Shown in pieces: positions 59,540 to 64,000 of a stretch of 64,000 bases of DNA. Position numbers and translations under genes: made by a program. Source of the stretch: Conus ventricosus. Its lineage: Eukaryota > Mollusca > Gastropoda > Neogastropoda > Conidae. Numbering within the stretch: position 1 is the stretch's first letter; the number at the start of each line of letters is the position of its first letter. Where the stretch lies: positions 14,061,313 to 14,125,312 of the forward strand of contig CM031622.1 of NCBI GenBank assembly GCA_018398815.1, in the 5' to 3' direction. The notes under the pieces are model-generated. The model had not been told where the DNA came from. It saw nothing but the letters and a program-made list of their open reading frames with translations, and did not search any database.

Positions 59540-59735
59540 GTCGTTGGACGGATGTGGTGGCAGAGCTCACTCACACCGGCTCTGCGACTAAGCAAGTATT
59601 GTCGTCAGGAGGGGCGTAGTAGGTGGTGTCTTGCGTATGTTGGATCAGAACAAGAACAAGCGCTACTGAACACTACCGAAGTGACTCGGCAGCAGTGCAG
59701 TTTCCTCCGGTGGGTTGCCTCTTAACGACTTGACA
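59540..59735 (+). repeat. Dispersed repeat, copy B
   Basis: Counterpart of 7265-7535, without the GT expansion, so closer to the source sequence. Reads TATGTTGGATCAGAACAAG and CGGTGGGTTGCCTCTTAACG. Confidence 0.55.
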
Positions 59736-60494
59736 TTGACTGCTTCCTGTGGATTGCCGGTGCCGGGGCTGGGCTGGGCCGGGCTGTGGCTGTGGACGGG
59801 AGGTCGGAATGAGCGGCGTGGGTGCACTGCCACTGAAGTGGCACAGAAGATGGGACAGAAAGAAGAAAAAAAAAAAGGAAAAAAAGAAAAAAGGAAACTA
59901 GATTGCATAGAATGGTAATCTAAAATCACAACGATGGGAATCAAGAGGCGTGGAGGAAGGGAGAGCAAGCAGAGATTCCATTCTTTTCTCCGGGACCACT
60001 CCGACAAAGAGCGCGGTAAGATCACATTCCCAGGTCAAGTTTTAACTCGTCATTTTAACACGTGTTATCAGCAAGCAGTGTACTGTTTTCCGATGGGCAT
60101 TGCTGTCGCCCCCCTCCCCCCCCCCCCCCCCCCCCCCCCCCCACACACACACACATTAACAACCTTTTTTGGTGTGTGTGTTTGATTTGGTGAACTGGAA
60201 TTAAATTCCCTGGCTTCCTCCCTTTTACCTGGGCCAAATGAGGCGGAGGGGTGGGGTGGGGTGGGGTTGGGAAGTGGGGATGACCCCAGATCGCTCCCCC
60301 CCCCCCCCCCCACACACACACACCCATCTGACTAACCGTATCTGATCTGGTCCTGTGTGGCTTGACAAAGGTTGAAATAAATGGAAATATTTGCCATTAT
60401 CTCATGGGTGTTTTGTGGTTCTATCTTTCACCTTCCTGGTCCTGTTTCTCCTCCAATCCACCGCGCCTCTTTCCACAACTTTTCGGCACATGCA

Positions 60495-60525
<31 letters not shown>

Positions 60526-61364
60526 TAAGAATAAATGATCGGTTTTGTTATTATACCCGCCTCCTCACCGTGCCTCTCTCCCCCACCCCTAGCCCCTTCC
60601 CACATCGTTTCTTTCCCGTTAAAGACATTTATCAGACGATCTGTATAAGAGAATCGGACATTCACGCCACACTTATTGACTGTTTCACTGAGAAAGTTTC
60701 CAGAAACCTAACTGTGCAGTATAAACAGGCACGTGCAACTGATACAGTTCACATGGGTGATAATTGTCGAGTGACCATAATGAGCTCGAAAACAATAGAT
60801 TTTAATCAAATCAATACAAAGCCTATGGTCATAAAACACCGACGAAAGCACAAACGAAAGGAGAAAAAAAGTAAAACGAACTCACAAATGAATCAGAATG
60901 TGACAATATTTTATTGTTATGATCAATAGCATGGTCACCACAAAAACAACGAAACAACAACAAAACCAGTTTTTAAAGGCAATTCATTTTAATTTATTTT
61001 AATGGGTTACGCTTTATATGTGCATTCAATAAATTGCTTCCAACCATTTTGTATAGGACTAATTTACACAAACTAAACAAATGATGAATCAAGCTGCTGG
61101 ATTGTATCTTAAATAAAAACAAACTAGATCGCCGTGTAGATTACGTCCGAATATACTAGGCCAAAGGGACATTACTGGGAGGTGACTAACATATTACGTC
61201 TCTTGGTGCGTCCGTATTATAACGAGAAGACAAGTCAAAGCTACTCGCGATAAAATTTATAATACTCAGCCAGTTGCGATAAAGTTTGCAACACTCAGCC
61301 AGTCGCAACGTTCGACACATAAACGAACATATATAAATGAAAGAAACAGAAAAAAACAAGTACC

Positions 61365-61376
61365 ACACACGCACGC

Positions 61377-61421
<45 letters not shown>

Positions 61422-61427
61422 CACACA
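61365..61427 (+). repeat. (CACG)n/(CA)n microsatellite next to a SINE
   Basis: ACGC units followed by CA units, ending 9 bp before the tRNA-like sequence. Confidence 0.9.
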
Positions 61428-61435
61428 TTCATTCT

Positions 61436-61700
61436 GGTGCCCGATTGGCTCAGCTGGTTTAAGGGACCGACTTGGCAGTCATATCTTGCGAGTTCGAATC
61501 ACGCTCGCACCGAGAAAATCAACTGTTTTCATCGCCCATGGTAACTTGTCATTCTGGTGGCCCCAATATAGGAGCTCCCCCCCCCCCCCCCCCCCCCCCA
61601 TTCTGCTCCCCCTCACTTTCCTGGGGTGGTTCTGCCTATCTACGCCATCACTTGAGGGGAGTGTGAAGACGTTGAACTTGACTGTAACTAACAACAGACA
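61436..61700 (+). repeat. tRNA-derived SINE
   Basis: The head (61436-61511) has an A box TGGCTCAGCTGG at 61446-61457 and a B box AGTTCGAATCA at 61491-61501, spaced as in a tRNA. Ends GGTGC and GCACC can pair. No proper anticodon stem forms and no CCA context supports a working tRNA. A body with a C run and a tail ending GAACTTGACTGTAACTAAC follow. Confidence 0.6.
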
Positions 61701-61859
61701 CAACAACGACGACGACGACGACGACAACAACAACAACAGAAATGACAACAACAACTTTGCTTGAAAGCGACGTGTCCGTAAGCACCTCATGTTTATAAGA
61801 CAATAATCTTACCAACCACGCGACTAGTGTAATATGGCGTGTGAGTGTGTGCGTGCGTG

Positions 61860-61869
61860 CGTGAGAGAG

Positions 61870-61919
<50 letters not shown>
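61860..61919 (+). repeat. (GA)n microsatellite
   Basis: Preceded by GTGCGTGCGTGCGTG. Confidence 0.95.
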
Positions 61920-61920
<1 letters not shown>

Positions 61921-62212
61921 GAGCATTAAAATTGATTTCGGAGAAAACCTAACATTATCATGTGGGCTATACGGAAACTGCTAGTATATCCTTCTAGATG
62001 ACGGGATATTATTTGTACTGAAAGAGCGCTGATCGTCACGATCCTTTGTGTGGAAATTCAGCCCCTCCCTATTCCCACTCCCTTCCTCGCCCTGCGCTGG
62101 CCACATGCTACAATTGACATTTTGCACTGACAGACTTTATGATCAATGTAAGCATTTTGAGGCCTACCATAAGTTTGAGCCAGTAAACTGATAAGTCATT
62201 AAAACAACAACT

Positions 62213-62599
62213 CCTCACCAATTATTTCCCTTGTTTGGGGAGATTTCCACCGATGACAGCACAATCAATCTTCAAATACATGACCTTCGTCTCAGCTGAC
62301 GTCACATGTCAGGCGTTTGCACTCACTCGTAATCCTATCTTTGTGCCAGCTGGAAGTCACCAATTAATAGTCCTATTCCTTTGATTTAAATCTGTTTTCT
62401 TGGAACCATCTGGCTTGTACGTTGACGGCCATATGAAGGAAAATGAGGAGAATCAACTTTCAGACACAATTTTGAAAAAAAAAAAAGAAAAAAAGAAAAA
62501 GAAAAAAAAGAAGTCTCAAAACAATGTAATTGCGCCAGTCTATAATACTCGACACCTTAAGCAAAGCCTTGGCGCATTAATGTTTGGTGTGTAGCCACT
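62213..62599 (-). repeat. TATA-box repeat family, copy 3 (inverted)
   Basis: Minus-strand copy: the complement reads CACACCAAACATTAATGCGC, GAGTATTATAGACTGGCGCA (TATA box degraded), then an A/T insertion and ACCGATGA/TCATCGGTGGAAATC at the other end. Confidence 0.65.
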
Positions 62600-62605
62600 T
62601 CTTCT

Positions 62606-62606
<1 letters not shown>

Positions 62607-62668
<62 letters not shown>
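62607..62668 (+). repeat. Poly(C) run, 62 nt
   Basis: The longest homopolymer in the window. It starts 8 bp beyond TATA-box repeat copy 3. Confidence 0.95.
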
Positions 62669-62670
<2 letters not shown>

Positions 62671-62949
62671 CTCCATTTCTGAATGAACACTGATCTGTCC
62701 CTCAATGTCCAGCAGTTGTAACAGTACCACCTTGTGCCATTGTCCTATTCCGCTGAGCTGCCCAGCTCTCAAATGACCCTTTTTTTTCTTCTTCTTTTTT
62801 TTTCTGATTAACGTGCGGTAGTTTTAATGGTGCCAGTGTGGTTCACATAGTTCCCCAGCCCCCTTCCTCTCTCCAGCGATACTTCTCTCCTTCTCCCTCA
62901 TCACTTTCGACGAGGAGTGCGGCAAAGGGAACCCAATCGTGCCACTGTT

Positions 62950-63030
62950 GTAGTGCTAAACTGGCTCAGTGGTTTGCTTCAAGTACGATCAGTTTGCAGT
63001 TAGAAGTTTAGAGTTCCAATCCTATGTTGA
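62950..63030 (+). repeat. tRNA-like SINE head
   Basis: A box TGGCTCAGTGG at 62962-62972 and B box GAGTTCCAATCC at 63011-63022 with tRNA-like spacing. The B box has one mismatch to the consensus, and no cloverleaf is convincing. Confidence 0.4.
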
Positions 63031-63119
63031 CGCCGAACAGAAATGTGGCCACTTTCGGTGTCTTTGTTCATATGTTGTTGTTCTGGCAGAAAGAACATGG
63101 TTAGAGTTGAGACAAATTC

Positions 63120-63420
63120 CACCCCCACGCTCTTTCTCTCTTCTCTCTCTCTCAGTCCTCTTTTTCTGTCTATCTCTGATCTGTCGTCTTCTGTCTCATA
63201 CACTTGTCTCGTCTCTTCTTTCTCTCTCTGTTCTCTGTCTGTCTGTCTCTCCTTTTCTCTGTTGTCTGCTCTCTCTGTTCTCTCTCTCTCTCTGTCTGTC
63301 TTTCTCTTTTCTGTGTCTCTGTCTCTCTCTCTCTCTGTCTGTTGTGTCTCTCTTCTGTTCTCTGTCTCTCTCTCTCTTCTTCCTCTCTCTCTCTCTCTTC
63401 TTCTCTCTCTTCTTGTGCCC
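63120..63420 (+). repeat. CT/TCTG-rich low-complexity tract
   Basis: Pyrimidine-rich sequence of CTCTCTGTCTGT type, ending in C runs at 63418-63440. Apparent open frames here on both strands are artefacts. Confidence 0.9.
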
Positions 63421-63439
63421 CCCCCCTCCCCCCCCCCCC

Positions 63440-64000
63440 CCTACGGACGGTCGTCACCGTCAGTCAGACACCTGTACCCTAAAAATCGAAGCCATCGGCA
63501 CCTGTACCCTAAAGAGGAAGCTGCTCAGGACACCAGAATCACAGTAGGCCAGAAATCTCACAACAGGACAGGGGGGGATGGTGGGTGGGGGGGGATGGGT
63601 GGGGTAGGGATGAGGAAACAGAAGGAGTGCGGTGGCATAACCTGCCTTCTTTAAAACTGATCCTACTGTGGACACAGGCGTAACAATCTCACTCTTCTCC
63701 CTCCCTCTCTCTCTCCTCTCTCCTCCCTCCCCTCCTCTCTCTCTGAATAAATGGTGTTACCCCACTTTTTCACTACTCTTGCTGTACGGAAAGAAAATCC
63801 TCTGCGAAATTGTAAAATATGTGGTAGGCGTGACACGATTCTGAATGCTTCTAACTTAGTGAGACTACGGTGGTTTTCTTTCTTCTCTTCCTTCTTTCTT
63901 CCTTTTTTTTCCCTTTTTTCTTGTCTCTATCTTCCTTCTTCCTTTTTCTTCCTTTTTTCTTTGTCTTTTCTATCTTCTTCTCCTTTCTTTCTTCCTTTTT
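63440..64000. other. Window end, no gene recognised
   Basis: Contains a 21-bp duplication (CACCTGTACCCTAAA core at 63468 and 63499) and a pyrimidine-rich tract (63680-63750 and 63880-64000). Confidence 0.5.

Noticed and set aside
61436..61511. Possible functional tRNA gene
   Set aside because: A and B boxes are good, but the acceptor stem has mismatches and no 5-bp anticodon stem with a 7-nt loop forms; better explained as a SINE head.
63043..63654. 203-codon serine/leucine-rich plus-strand frame and its arginine/glutamate-rich complement
   Set aside because: Translation of a CT-rich low-complexity tract.

Overview
The window is animal nuclear DNA, most likely from a marine lophotrochozoan and probably a mollusc (this taxonomic placement is inference). 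It has multi-kilobase GT-AG introns, very many microsatellites, long poly(G)/poly(C) runs and a dense load of DNA transposons and non-LTR retrotransposons. No bacterial operon, rRNA gene, functional tRNA gene or CRISPR array was seen.

One host gene organises the left two thirds: a YTHDF-family m6A reader on the minus strand. I could assemble five coding exons in consistent phase: exon 1 at 44968-44988, exon 2 at 44545-44569, exon 3 at 33931-33995, exon 4 at 20047-21665 (which holds the YTH domain) and exon 5 at 6910-6939. A promoter-like cluster (YY1, E-box and CRE motifs) lies at about 45161-45219, and a plausible poly(A) signal lies at 5417-5422. The locus therefore spans about 40 kb. Exon 4 has an apparent one-base deletion near 21291-21297. 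With that base counted, the protein is about 586 residues, the same size as vertebrate YTHDF1-3.

The introns are transposon reservoirs. Intron 4 (6940-20046) carries a 549-bp TIR element with half a MADF domain, three dispersed or tandem repeat blocks and many microsatellites. Intron 3 (21666-33930) carries a 426-bp hAT-like element with 6-bp target duplications and a 1.77-kb TTAA-flanked piggyBac element. The latter still encodes an intact, phase-consistent two-exon protein made only of an acidic tail and the cysteine-rich DNA-binding domain. Intron 2 (33996-44544) carries a 997-bp hAT-like element encoding a zinc-finger-type N-terminus, and a 2.2-kb piggyBac element with a broken transposase, invaded by a large inverted repeat. 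The 5.4 kb left of the gene holds a second, near-perfect foldback element (4190-4513) with 15-bp target duplications.

From 45.2 to 64 kb I see no host gene. This stretch holds a 5'-truncated, twice-frameshifted LINE (48028-51364) with (CT)n on both sides, the 3' end of a second LINE family (51770-52103), a minus-strand LINE C-terminal fragment (55468-55950), and three copies of a roughly 330-bp family with a conserved TATA-like box. It also holds tRNA-derived SINE heads, a 29-bp minisatellite and extreme homopolymer runs (up to 62 C). Several mobile elements here keep DNA-binding segments while lacking a catalytic core, which is the most interesting biological theme of the window.
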